Source: Microbulbifer agarilyticus
Lineage (GTDB): Bacteria > Pseudomonadota > Gammaproteobacteria > Pseudomonadales > Cellvibrionaceae
Reading direction: 5' to 3'
NCBI RefSeq assembly: GCF_020171345.1
Contig: NZ_JAIUZM010000001.1
Coordinates: 496,001 to 560,000 of the forward strand
Length of the DNA stretch: 64,000 nt
Positions 8,563-17,136 of this stretch are shown one piece after another (position 1 is the first letter of the stretch; each line of letters starts with the position of its first letter). Both the position numbers and the translations under genes were made by a program. The notes beneath the pieces are model-generated. The model was not told where the DNA came from. It saw only the letters and a program-made list of their open reading frames with translations, and made no database searches.

Positions 8563-10137
8563 ATGACGCGACTGAGAAATATCCCACTGGCAACACTCCT
8601 GACCCGCTGGGTCTACCCCGCTGTCATTGCCATGATGGCGCTGGCACTGTGGCAATATCCAACTTGGTTTGGCCAGGAGATACCCTACCAGACCGCGGCT
8701 GAGCAAGAGGAACTGCCGGACTATGGCAGGGCTGAACGGGAAACGGTGGCGAGAGAGTTTCGCGCGGCCTGGGTTGCCACGGTGGCGAATATTGACTGGC
8801 CCAGTGCGCCAGGCCTGCCGGTAGCGCAGCAGCAACAGGAGGCCATCGTCTTACTGGATAAGGTGGCCGCGGCAAATATGAATGCGGTGATTTTTCAGGT
8901 TCGCCCGCAGGCCGACGCCCTGTATGTCAGTGAGCTGGAGCCCTGGTCTTACTACCTCTCCGGCGAACAGGGCAAAGCGCCAGAGCCGCTCTATGACCCC
9001 CTCGCCTTCTGGATAGAGCAGGCTCACCTGCGCGGCCTTGAGCTGCACGCTTGGGTGAACCCATACCGCGCCCACCACACCCAGGGCGGCCCGGTATCTG
9101 AGCACTCCATCGTCAACACAAAGCCGGAGCTGACCGCAAAGTTAGCCAACGGCATGTACTGGATGGAACCCACCCGGGAAGAAACCATTGCGCATTCCTT
9201 ATCCGTCATCACCGACATTGTGCGGCGCTACGATATCGATGGCATTCACTACGATGATTATTTCTACCCCTACCCTTCCTACAACGAAGGTGCCCCCTTT
9301 CCGGACCAAGATAGCTATGCGGCCTATCAACAGCAAGGCGGGCGGCTTGGCGTATCCGATTGGCGCCGGGCGGCGGTGAATCGCTTTGTCAAAGACATCT
9401 ACCGCGAAGTAAAACGTATCAAATCCCACGTAAAAGTGGGTGTCAGCCCCTTCGGTATCTGGCGACCCAAATACCCGGAGACCATCGCCGGCTTTGATCA
9501 GCATGAGCAGCTCTATGCCGATGCCCGTCTTTGGCTGAACGAAGGCTGGTTGGATTACTTCACGCCACAGCTGTACTGGAATATCAACCGGGTACAACAG
9601 AGTTTCCCCATGCTGCTGGCCTGGTGGCAGGGTGAGAACCATCAGCAGCGCCACTTGTGGCCCGGTTTGAGCAGCAATCAGGTGGAAACGAATCGGGGCT
9701 CAGACGAAATCATTAACCAGATTCTGTTTACCCGCGCACTCCTGCAAGAACAAACCGGCCAAGTTTTCTGGAACGTGAAAACGGTGAGTGAAAATCCCAG
9801 GTTTGCGCAGTTGCTGAAAGATACCGTGTTTTATCACCAAGCACTGGTACCCGCTTCGCCATGGCTGGACAGTACAGCCCCTTTGCCACCGGAGGTGCGC
9901 TATCAGTCAAACACCGACGGGCTGAGTGTCAGCTGGCAACCTCGCGGTGATGAAGCGGCGTCCCGCTGGTTGCTGTACTACCAAGCGCGCAACAAGTGGC
10001 GCTATCGGATTTTTAACAAAGACATCCTCAGCCATCAATTCAGGCAACAGGATGAGGTCACAGCCATTGCGGTTGTCGCGGTGGATCGAAATGGCTTGGA
10101 GAGTGAGCGAATTGACCAGCAGATAGCTGGTCGTTAA
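8563..10137 (+). CDS. GHL10 (DUF187) family glycoside hydrolase, DigH/YngK-like
   Basis: A 524-residue exported or membrane-anchored protein: an N-terminal hydrophobic helix (about residues 12-30) is followed by a GHL10 domain starting at REFRAAWVATVANIDWPS. Conserved blocks include NAVIFQVRPQADALY, HAWVNPYR, DIDGIHYDDYFYPYP with the acidic active-site residues, VGVSPFGIW and YFTPQLYW. In E. coli the related DigH (YddW) cleaves the glycan strand of denuded peptidoglycan, so cell-wall remodelling is the best guess; other GHL10 members are uncharacterised. The last 110 residues form a beta-rich tail resembling a fibronectin-like module. It stands alone, with an intergenic promoter. Confidence 0.82.
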   Translation: MTRLRNIPLATLLTRWVYPAVIAMMALALWQYPTWFGQEIPYQTAAEQEELPDYGRAERETVAREFRAAWVATVANIDWPSAPGLPVAQQQQEAIVLLDKVAAANMNAVIFQVRPQADALYVSELEPWSYYLSGEQGKAPEPLYDPLAFWIEQAHLRGLELHAWVNPYRAHHTQGGPVSEHSIVNTKPELTAKLANGMYWMEPTREETIAHSLSVITDIVRRYDIDGIHYDDYFYPYPSYNEGAPFPDQDSYAAYQQQGGRLGVSDWRRAAVNRFVKDIYREVKRIKSHVKVGVSPFGIWRPKYPETIAGFDQHEQLYADARLWLNEGWLDYFTPQLYWNINRVQQSFPMLLAWWQGENHQQRHLWPGLSSNQVETNRGSDEIINQILFTRALLQEQTGQVFWNVKTVSENPRFAQLLKDTVFYHQALVPASPWLDSTAPLPPEVRYQSNTDGLSVSWQPRGDEAASRWLLYYQARNKWRYRIFNKDILSHQFRQQDEVTAIAVVAVDRNGLESERIDQQIAGR

Positions 10138-10152
10138 TTCATGATTTAAAAG

Positions 10153-11280
10153 CTAGTCCGGCTGCTTTCCAGCCGATGGCGCGGCGACGGCACTGGACTC
10201 TACTGAGGACTGCACAGGAGCTGCGAGGGCGGTTGCGAGCGCTTTCTGAAAGATGTCCCATACGGTAATAAAAACGCCGGTGATGACCGGTCCAATGATC
10301 AACCCGGCTGCGCCGAACATAGCAAGACCGCCAAAGGTGCCGATCAGTACCATTAGATCGTTCAGTTGGGCTTCGCGACCAACTAACCACGGACGAAGCA
10401 AGTTATCTGCCAAACCAACCACAATTGCGCACCAAGCGGCTAATCCGATTGCACTAACGGTTTCTCCGGAAAATGCTAAATAAATGACCGCAGGAACCCA
10501 TATGATGGAGGGCCCGACGGCCGGAATAATCGAGGCGAAGGCCATCACTACGCCCCAAAATGCTGCCGACTGGATGCCTACGATCGAAAATGCAATGCCA
10601 CCCAAGGCACCCTGTACTACCCCGATCACCAAAGTCCCCTTTATGGTCGCACGGCTCACGGAGACCACTCTATCGACCAGGCGATTTTGAGCGTCGATCG
10701 TCAACCCGGTGTAGTGGGCAAGCTGCGCCAGCACGGTCGTCTTCTCCTGCAGGAAGAACACCATTGCATACGCCATGACGAAAAGGCTCAGGAAGAAATG
10801 CGCGGTTCCCCTGGTGGCCGCGGAAACAATAGACAAGAAGAGTGAAGCCAGCCTACCCGCAAGCTCGCCCGCCTTCGCCGCGATCTGTGGGCCGAGTGCT
10901 TCGAGTTTTTCCCTAAACGGAACCCAGTCGGGGAGCTGGATTGTCGTCCAGTCCGTGTCCAGTCGCTGAATAAAACCACCGAGTCCCGCGACCAGATCAC
11001 TGGCTTGGGTTGCGGCAATAAATACGATTGCGAGCGTCGGCACCAATACGCCTATCAGTAAGATGATAAGGGTGATGACAGCGGCAACCCCGTGACGCCC
11101 CCCGACGGCAGTACTTACTTTTGCCTGAAGGGGCGCTGCCATCGCGCTAAAGATTGCAGCGAGTAAGAGCGCGACAAGAAAGTCCCGAATCATGCCGACG
11201 AAAAGCGCAGAAATCGCTAACGTAGCGAGGCCTGTGGCCAACAGTGTTACACGAGCAGGGCTTGTAGCGACGTCGGGCAT
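10153..11280 (-). CDS. AI-2E family transporter (PerM/TqsA-type permease)
   Basis: A 375-residue membrane protein of the UPF0118/AI-2E family. Helices at both ends flank a longer soluble segment in the middle (about residues 95-165), followed by the family motif VIGVVQGALGGIAFSIVGI and the ending region LMVLIGTFGGLAMFGAAGLIIGPVI. Members include putative AI-2 exporters and Na+/H+ antiporters, so the substrate is unknown. ATG at 11280 is preferred over the upstream GTG at 11301 because an AGAGGA ribosome site lies about ten bases before the ATG. Confidence 0.85.
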   Translation of the reverse strand: MPDVATSPARVTLLATGLATLAISALFVGMIRDFLVALLLAAIFSAMAAPLQAKVSTAVGGRHGVAAVITLIILLIGVLVPTLAIVFIAATQASDLVAGLGGFIQRLDTDWTTIQLPDWVPFREKLEALGPQIAAKAGELAGRLASLFLSIVSAATRGTAHFFLSLFVMAYAMVFFLQEKTTVLAQLAHYTGLTIDAQNRLVDRVVSVSRATIKGTLVIGVVQGALGGIAFSIVGIQSAAFWGVVMAFASIIPAVGPSIIWVPAVIYLAFSGETVSAIGLAAWCAIVVGLADNLLRPWLVGREAQLNDLMVLIGTFGGLAMFGAAGLIIGPVITGVFITVWDIFQKALATALAAPVQSSVESSAVAAPSAGKQPD

Positions 11281-11313
11281 CGTTAAGCGTTCCTCTGGCA
11301 CCTGAGGTGCGTT

Positions 11314-12357
11314 TTAAGCCAACTGATCAGGGCCAACCTCTACCACCAGCTTGCCGAAGTTTTCACCTTGCAGTAAGCCAATGAAAGCCGTTACTGCATT
11401 TTCAAGGCCCGTCACTTTGTCTTCCCTGTATTTGATTTTCCCCGACATCAACCAGGGCACCATGGCCTGCTGGAATTCTTCGTAGCGGTGCCCGTAGTCA
11501 TCAAATACGATAAAGCCCTGCATCTTGGCACGCTTCACCAATAGATTGCCCATCAGCATCGGCATGCGATCCGGACCCGGGGGTAAATCCGTGGCATTGT
11601 ATTGGGCAATCAATCCACACAGCGGAATGCGAGCCTTGGGATTTAGTAACGGCAGCACCGCATCAAACACCTTGCCGCCGACGTTTTCATAGTACACATC
11701 AATGCCGGCCGGACAGGCTTTGGCAAGCTGCTCGCCCAGATCACCGGCATGGTGATTCAGGCAGGTATCAAAGCCGAGTTCCTTCACTGCGTAGTCGCAC
11801 TTCTCCTGGCTACCGGCAATGCCCACCACGTGGCAACCCTGGATCTTGCCAATCTGGCCCACCAGGCTGCCCACCGCACCCGTCGCTGCAGCAACAACGA
11901 GGGTTTCACCGGCTTTGGGCTGGCCGATATCCATCAGGCCCATATACGCGGTTAACCCGGGCATACCCAATACACCCAAACCATAGGATGGATTGGGCAT
12001 AGCGCTATCCAGTTTGATGACGCCTTCACCATCCGAGAGGCTATAGTCTTGCCAGCCGCCAAAGGCCACCACCAGGTCGCCCTTAGCAAAACCTGGATGT
12101 TTCGATTCCTCCACTCGGCAGATACTGCCACCCACCATCACCTCACCAATCGCAACAGGTTCCGCATAGGACTTCGCATCGCTCATGCGCCCGCGCATAT
12201 AAGGATCGAGCGATAAGTAAATGGTGCGCAACAGTATTTGTCCTTCGCCTGGGGTCGGTACCGCCGCTTCTAATAAATTGAAATTGGCTGGGGTCGGTGC
12301 ACCGTGCGGACGAGACGCCAGGGTGATTTGACGATTTATGTCGCGGCTTTGATTCAT
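11314..12357 (-). CDS. curA: NADPH-dependent alkenal/curcumin-reductase-like MDR oxidoreductase
   Basis: A 347-residue zinc-independent medium-chain dehydrogenase/reductase of the CurA/leukotriene-B4-dehydrogenase group. The landmarks are LSLDPYMRGRM near the N terminus, GVLGMPGLTAYMGL, the nucleotide-binding loop AAATGAVGSLVGQIGKIQG, YYENVGG and CGLIAQYN. These enzymes reduce the double bond of alpha,beta-unsaturated ketones and aldehydes with NADPH. ATG at 12357 is preceded by AAAGGTG. It lies 33 bases upstream of the AI-2E permease on the same strand and could share its transcript. Symbol given by family resemblance only. Confidence 0.85.
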   Translation of the reverse strand: MNQSRDINRQITLASRPHGAPTPANFNLLEAAVPTPGEGQILLRTIYLSLDPYMRGRMSDAKSYAEPVAIGEVMVGGSICRVEESKHPGFAKGDLVVAFGGWQDYSLSDGEGVIKLDSAMPNPSYGLGVLGMPGLTAYMGLMDIGQPKAGETLVVAAATGAVGSLVGQIGKIQGCHVVGIAGSQEKCDYAVKELGFDTCLNHHAGDLGEQLAKACPAGIDVYYENVGGKVFDAVLPLLNPKARIPLCGLIAQYNATDLPPGPDRMPMLMGNLLVKRAKMQGFIVFDDYGHRYEEFQQAMVPWLMSGKIKYREDKVTGLENAVTAFIGLLQGENFGKLVVEVGPDQLA

Positions 12358-12456
12358 CTAGGCACCTTTATTCTGCACTGGGAAGGCTGGAGCACAGGAC
12401 CTTTCTATTTGGCACTTGCTCGCGCGAATTTCTCACATAATGAACCTAGCAGAGAC

Positions 12457-13263
12457 TTAGACATTGTCACCTTCGGGAAAAGTAAGTCCATCCCGCGGCG
12501 CAAATATCCAGCCCTCACCGGCGGGGGTATCCGCATCCGGGAAGCACAGTGCATCCGGCTCGCAATGGAACAACCAGGCGACGAGTGCACATAACAGGGC
12601 ATCGCGTTTGTCTTCGTGGTCGATGCCAAATATATAGCCGGCCATATCCCACTCATCCACTGCGGACTTGGCAGGCTTGGTCCGGAAGTCTTTTAGTAGG
12701 TTGCGCACCAATGGCGATGGTTTGCATGCGGATGGATAGGCTTCAAACGCACTGAGTGCAGAGCCACCCTGCCAGACGCCGGCAGTGGTGATTTCAGGGG
12801 CGAAACGGGCGAGTACATGCATGCCTTTGGTGGCCTGGCTGCCGATCATATCTTTGACGGGAGACAGTGGCCGCAGGCCATGGCGAAACAGGAATTGCTC
12901 GGTGTGGCGAAACAGGTAGGGGTTTGTGGCCGACTCATTAATTACGCCGGCTGCGAGGCCACCAGTGACCAGCTGCTGGAAGGCTTGCGAGAAGCCGAGA
13001 GGGGTATCAATTGCCAGTATTACCGGCGGCAAGTCACCAGCAGGCTCGACGCCACAGCAATCGAGCAACGTGCGGCACCACACTTGGGTGGAGTCGGCCT
13101 CGTTGATAACGGCCCGCAGGTTGCCGCGCCAGGGACGACCGAGGACATTGCGCCCACGGTCCAGAACAACCAGCGCATCGCGGCTGTTAGCGTTGTTATC
13201 GCAGTTCCAGCCGCCTACATCCCAGCCGATAAACAGCGCTTCAGAATCCTTATCCGTGTGCAT
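12457..13263 (-). CDS. DUF429-like protein (predicted RNase H-fold)
   Basis: A 268-residue soluble protein. It opens with IGWDVGGWNCD and a second block ILAIDTPLGF, the acidic strands expected of an RNase H-like fold, and has FEAYPSACK and HEDKRDALLCALVAWLF near the C terminus, the arrangement seen in DUF429 predicted nucleases. No biochemical role can be assigned. The start ATG at 13263 follows GGAAG. It is about 100 bases upstream of curA and may be separately transcribed. Confidence 0.6.
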   Translation of the reverse strand: MHTDKDSEALFIGWDVGGWNCDNNANSRDALVVLDRGRNVLGRPWRGNLRAVINEADSTQVWCRTLLDCCGVEPAGDLPPVILAIDTPLGFSQAFQQLVTGGLAAGVINESATNPYLFRHTEQFLFRHGLRPLSPVKDMIGSQATKGMHVLARFAPEITTAGVWQGGSALSAFEAYPSACKPSPLVRNLLKDFRTKPAKSAVDEWDMAGYIFGIDHEDKRDALLCALVAWLFHCEPDALCFPDADTPAGEGWIFAPRDGLTFPEGDNV

Positions 13264-13337
13264 TGCTTCCAGTTCAGGCCAACATTGACACTCCTAGGAT
13301 AAAGGAAGCTGAGGCGGTGGGCGGCTAAAACCGTGAC

Positions 13338-13511
13338 TTAGCGGCCTTTTTCTTTGCGGATTTCCTCAATGAAATCGACGGTGATCTCTGTAACACCCCG
13401 CTCACGCGCGGCGGCTTCCACTTTCTTCTTTACGGTGCCGCGTACAAACACCGGGACAAAGTCCATCGACAGTTCCGCGGCCATATCCCACTTGATCTCA
13501 GACTCACTCAT
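13338..13511 (-). CDS. small PCP_red-domain protein
   Basis: A 57-residue protein whose C-terminal two thirds, VPVFVRGTVKKKVEAAARERGVT then ITVDFIEEIR in order, follows the pattern of the PCP_red domain, known from the C terminus of the BchB/ChlB subunit of light-independent protochlorophyllide reductase. No other bacteriochlorophyll gene is in the window, so a photosynthetic role is unlikely; free-standing PCP_red proteins occur in non-phototrophs. ATG at 13511 has AAGTGAG upstream; a GTG at 13523 is an alternative. Confidence 0.6.
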   Translation of the reverse strand: MSESEIKWDMAAELSMDFVPVFVRGTVKKKVEAAARERGVTEITVDFIEEIRKEKGR

Positions 13512-13745
13512 AGCAAAACTCACTTACACATAATTTGTCAGGTTAGGTATATCACCGGGACCGTCGGCTCTGAACAGATGGCGGGCTCGATTACCGCTAT
13601 CAAGCCATCGCGGGGACTGTGCTGCCATGCGGTTTGTCAAAAACCCCTGTGGAAACCTCCTTGGCGCCGGAATATGGGCGACGGTGTCTATACTCGAGTC
13701 ACAATTAAGCCCCCCACGTACCGCAAGCTACCGGAAGAGCCGCCT

Positions 13746-15815
13746 GTGCCCATTTCACACAATATCCGATGCCCGCTTCTCGCCCTGTGCTTTGTTTCCG
13801 GCCTCTCGGCGACTTACCCGCTACACGCCGCAGACGACGCACCGAAACACTTCGACCCGCTGGGCAAGCCGCCGTCAGAGCATACGCTCAAGGTGATTGC
13901 CGAAGACAGCGCCAACCTGCCATTCGACGACAAGCGCGACTTTGACGAAGCCAATAAAGGGTTTATCGCCAAGCCGGACAACTGGAAGGTAACCGGCCCG
14001 GAAGGCAATGTGGTGTGGGACCTCGACCGTTACGACTTCTTCCGCAGTGACAAGGATTTCCCGAGTATTCATCCGTCGCTGCAGCGGGTGTCCCGGCTGA
14101 ATATGAAAGTGGGCCTGTTCGAGGTCATTCCCGGTTTCTACCAGGTGCGCGGTTTCGACCTTGCCAATATCACCTTTGTACGCGGTAAGACCGGCTGGAT
14201 CGTATTGGACCCGTTGACGGCACCGGAGACGGCGGCCGCAGCAAAGGCACTGGTGGATGCGGAGCTGGGCGAGCGCCCAATCGTGGCGGTGGTGTATTCC
14301 CACTCCCACGTTGACCACTGGGGTGGCGTGCGCGGTATCGTCGATGAGAAAGACGTGGAAGCGGGTAAGGTGAAAATCATTGCACCGCGCGGCTTTATGA
14401 AACATGCGGTGTCGGAAAACGTGTTTGCCGGCAATGCCATGAACCGACGGGTGCAGTATCAGTACGGCACGCAACTACCCGCCAGCCCGTATGGCCACGC
14501 CGGCCAGGGCCTGAATATGAACGTCGCCAATGGCGCGACCGGCCTGATCCAACCCACCACAATCATCGAAGAGGATTTTGAAACGCTGACGGTGGATGGC
14601 GTGGAAATGGAATTCATGAATACGCCGGGCGGCGAAGCGCCCTCGCAGGCGCATATCTGGTTCCCCAAGAACAAGGTCTACTGGACCGGGGAAGACGTGA
14701 CCGGTGTTTTCCACAATGTGTACACCCTGCGCGGCGCATTGGTGCGCGACCCGCATTTATGGTCGCAGCATATCAACCGCGCGCTGTACCGCTACGGACG
14801 CAATGCCGATGTGATGATCGCCTCCCACCACTGGCCACGCTGGGGCAATGAGCGCGTACAGGAAGTGCTGCGTGGGCAACGCGACCTCTACGCCAACATG
14901 AACAATTACTCTCTGTTTCACGCCAACCAGGGCGTTACCATCAACCAGATTCACAATGTGTTCGAAACCCCCGAGGGTATCGCCAAGCAGTGGTACAACC
15001 GCGGCTATCACGGTTCACCGGAGCACAATAGCCGCGCAGTGATTAATCGCTACCTGGGATACTGGGATGGCAACCCCGCCACATTGATTCCATTGTCGCC
15101 TGCAGACGCTGCCCCGCTCTATGTGAAGATGATGGGCGGCTCCGACAAAATTCTGCGCGAGGGGCAAAAGCTGCACGATGCGGGCGACTACTTCCTTGCA
15201 CAGGAGATTCTCGACAAGCTGGTACAGGCAGAACCCAATAATCGCGATGCGCGACTGCTACTGGCCGATGTATGGGAGCAGATTGGTTACCAGCAGGAAA
15301 ACCCCGGCCTGCGCAACAGTTTTTTGCAGGGTGCTTATGAACTGCGCAACGGTTTGCCCGAGGGTGCTCCGCCCAGCACCAGCAGCCCCGACGTTATTCG
15401 TGCGATGACTACCGGGCAGTTCCTGGATTTTCTCGGCGTACGGCTTGATCCCGGTAAGGTAGAAGATCTCGGCTTCCGTATGACCCTCATAACACCGGAC
15501 AACGATGAGAAGTATGCGATTGAGTTATCCGACGGCACACTGACCAACATCGAAGGCTTCGAAGTCGATGACCCAGACGTGACCTTACGCATCAATCGCT
15601 CAGACCTCGAGCAGATCATGATGGGCAAAAGGACTCTCAAAGCGGCGATTGAAGACGGCACAGCCAAGGCGGATGGCAACGTACAACTGCTGTATCAGCT
15701 CGGCCAGGCGCTAGTCACATTTACGCCGAACTTCCCCATGATCCCGAGCAAAGAATCAGAGGCGGTACGCAAGCAAAACCCGTATGAGGCGGTAATCGAG
15801 TTGCCGGGCGAGTAA
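13746..15815 (+). CDS. class III alkylsulfatase (SdsA1/YjcS-like MBL-fold)
   Basis: A 689-residue periplasmic or secreted enzyme that hydrolyses alkyl sulfates such as SDS to alcohol and sulfate. The metallo-beta-lactamase zinc motif HSHVDH is at residues 186-191; further blocks are GGEAPSQAHIWFP, YWTGEDVTGVFHN, and ASHHWPRWG. A dimerisation region and a C-terminal SCP2-like domain (from about residue 560) complete the SdsA1 layout. The frame is open to an ATG at 13578, but GTG at 13746 has GGAAGAG six bases upstream and begins a signal peptide ending LHA|AD, so that start is chosen. It converges on the C45-type gene. Confidence 0.9.
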   Translation: MPISHNIRCPLLALCFVSGLSATYPLHAADDAPKHFDPLGKPPSEHTLKVIAEDSANLPFDDKRDFDEANKGFIAKPDNWKVTGPEGNVVWDLDRYDFFRSDKDFPSIHPSLQRVSRLNMKVGLFEVIPGFYQVRGFDLANITFVRGKTGWIVLDPLTAPETAAAAKALVDAELGERPIVAVVYSHSHVDHWGGVRGIVDEKDVEAGKVKIIAPRGFMKHAVSENVFAGNAMNRRVQYQYGTQLPASPYGHAGQGLNMNVANGATGLIQPTTIIEEDFETLTVDGVEMEFMNTPGGEAPSQAHIWFPKNKVYWTGEDVTGVFHNVYTLRGALVRDPHLWSQHINRALYRYGRNADVMIASHHWPRWGNERVQEVLRGQRDLYANMNNYSLFHANQGVTINQIHNVFETPEGIAKQWYNRGYHGSPEHNSRAVINRYLGYWDGNPATLIPLSPADAAPLYVKMMGGSDKILREGQKLHDAGDYFLAQEILDKLVQAEPNNRDARLLLADVWEQIGYQQENPGLRNSFLQGAYELRNGLPEGAPPSTSSPDVIRAMTTGQFLDFLGVRLDPGKVEDLGFRMTLITPDNDEKYAIELSDGTLTNIEGFEVDDPDVTLRINRSDLEQIMMGKRTLKAAIEDGTAKADGNVQLLYQLGQALVTFTPNFPMIPSKESEAVRKQNPYEAVIELPGE

Positions 15816-15853
15816 CGTATTCCATCCAAAGTCACCGCCCCGACCTGAGACGC

Positions 15854-17002
15854 TCAATTCCAAAGTTGCTTCAAGTCGATGGAGGTCCAGTCGCTGAAGT
15901 AATCGGGTACTGGAACCTTCAGCCACAGGGTGCGCTGTGCGACATCGGTCACCATTTGGTGGGTGGTTAAATCCGCATCCTGCTTGATCGGCTTGGTCGA
16001 CCCACCATCAGCCGCGAAAGTGCCATCATCATTGAACAGGCGCAGGTCCATCAGTTCGCGCACCTTGTCCGCGTCTACCGCGCCGGTATTCTCTTTCAGG
16101 CGTTCGGTCATATTCGCAAAACGGCGCAGGGAATTACTCACCGTCTCGCGCTTACCCAGCCCCCAGTGCTCCCCCATAAATGAATTCACCACCACCAGCG
16201 AATGATCATCGGGCGAGCGCAGGCGGTTGCCACCAAGGGAAGAACACTCCATGGACGCACCGCGGTGCTCATCGCCGATCGAGAGGATCATGGAGGTGCT
16301 GGTCAGGATGCCGTTCAGGCGCGTCACAAGGCTCGACAGTGTGTGCGCCTCACTCATCATGTCCGTCAGCTCGTTAAGAATTGAAGGCCGCTCCACATAA
16401 ACAACAGAGCCGCCCATACTCGTGCCATCGTGCACATCCAGATACACCCCGTGTTCGTTAATCACGGTAAACGGACAATACATGCCGGGCCAGCCGAGCG
16501 CGGCAAAGCGATAAGAACCGTCGGTGGGCTTGCGTACGGTTAGTACCTGCGGAAATTCATTGAAGGTTTCACTCCAGTCCATATTGCGCCCGATATACAT
16601 ATTTCCGTTGGCGGAATGTTTGCCCCAAGACAGGATCGAGGTACACCCGGCGAAGGAATGGCACTTGGACTGGAAGATGCCATATTCCATCACCTGATCG
16701 AGCATACAGACATTCTCGGTCGGCCAGGATGAACCTTCCGCAACGCCGTCGTACCACTGGCGGTTACGCGTCGAACAGGAAACGTAGGCACGGCGCGCCC
16801 AACGCTGCATTTCCTCTTGCGTGAGCATCCCAGAATCCAGCTGGGGCTTTAACAGTATTTCCCAGGTTTTTTGCATGGCATCCACCATCAGGGCGCCGTA
16901 TTGCACACCCATATCGTAGGAGCTACCAGAGAGAACCGGTATCAGGAAGCCGTTTTTCTCGTACAGTTTTCCCATGCCAGATTGATTCAGTAAATTCACC
17001 AT
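15854..17002 (-). CDS. C45-family autoproteolytic acyltransferase/hydrolase
   Basis: A 382-residue member of the Ntn-hydrolase group that includes acyl-CoA:6-aminopenicillanic acid acyltransferase. The probable nucleophile is Cys120 in HSFAGCTSILSWG; family members cleave themselves just before this cysteine. The downstream GRNMDWSETF carries the conserved Asn/Asp of the group, and the pattern NEHGVYLDVHDG follows. No signal peptide is visible, so it is probably cytoplasmic. The substrate is unknown; amide hydrolysis is the safest call. ATG at 17002 is preceded by AAAGGTG. Confidence 0.75.
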   Translation of the reverse strand: MVNLLNQSGMGKLYEKNGFLIPVLSGSSYDMGVQYGALMVDAMQKTWEILLKPQLDSGMLTQEEMQRWARRAYVSCSTRNRQWYDGVAEGSSWPTENVCMLDQVMEYGIFQSKCHSFAGCTSILSWGKHSANGNMYIGRNMDWSETFNEFPQVLTVRKPTDGSYRFAALGWPGMYCPFTVINEHGVYLDVHDGTSMGGSVVYVERPSILNELTDMMSEAHTLSSLVTRLNGILTSTSMILSIGDEHRGASMECSSLGGNRLRSPDDHSLVVVNSFMGEHWGLGKRETVSNSLRRFANMTERLKENTGAVDADKVRELMDLRLFNDDGTFAADGGSTKPIKQDADLTTHQMVTDVAQRTLWLKVPVPDYFSDWTSIDLKQLWN

Positions 17003-17090
17003 GACACCTTTAACCAGAAGGAAATACTCAATAACTCTAGTTCAGGCTCGACCGGCTCACGACGCTCCCTAGATGCAGAATTCAAAAACA

Positions 17091-17115
17091 AAAAAACCCG
17101 GCCAAGGCCGGGTTT
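17091..17115 (-). terminator. rho-independent terminator after the GH16 gene
   Basis: A perfect 10-bp stem, 17094-17103 with 17106-17115, has a 2-base loop and on the minus strand is followed by a T run (17096-17091 and beyond). It lies 22 bases after the GH16 stop codon. Its symmetric ends could also stop rightward transcripts. Confidence 0.88.
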
Positions 17116-17136
17116 TTTTGTAGAACTCTGTGTCTG

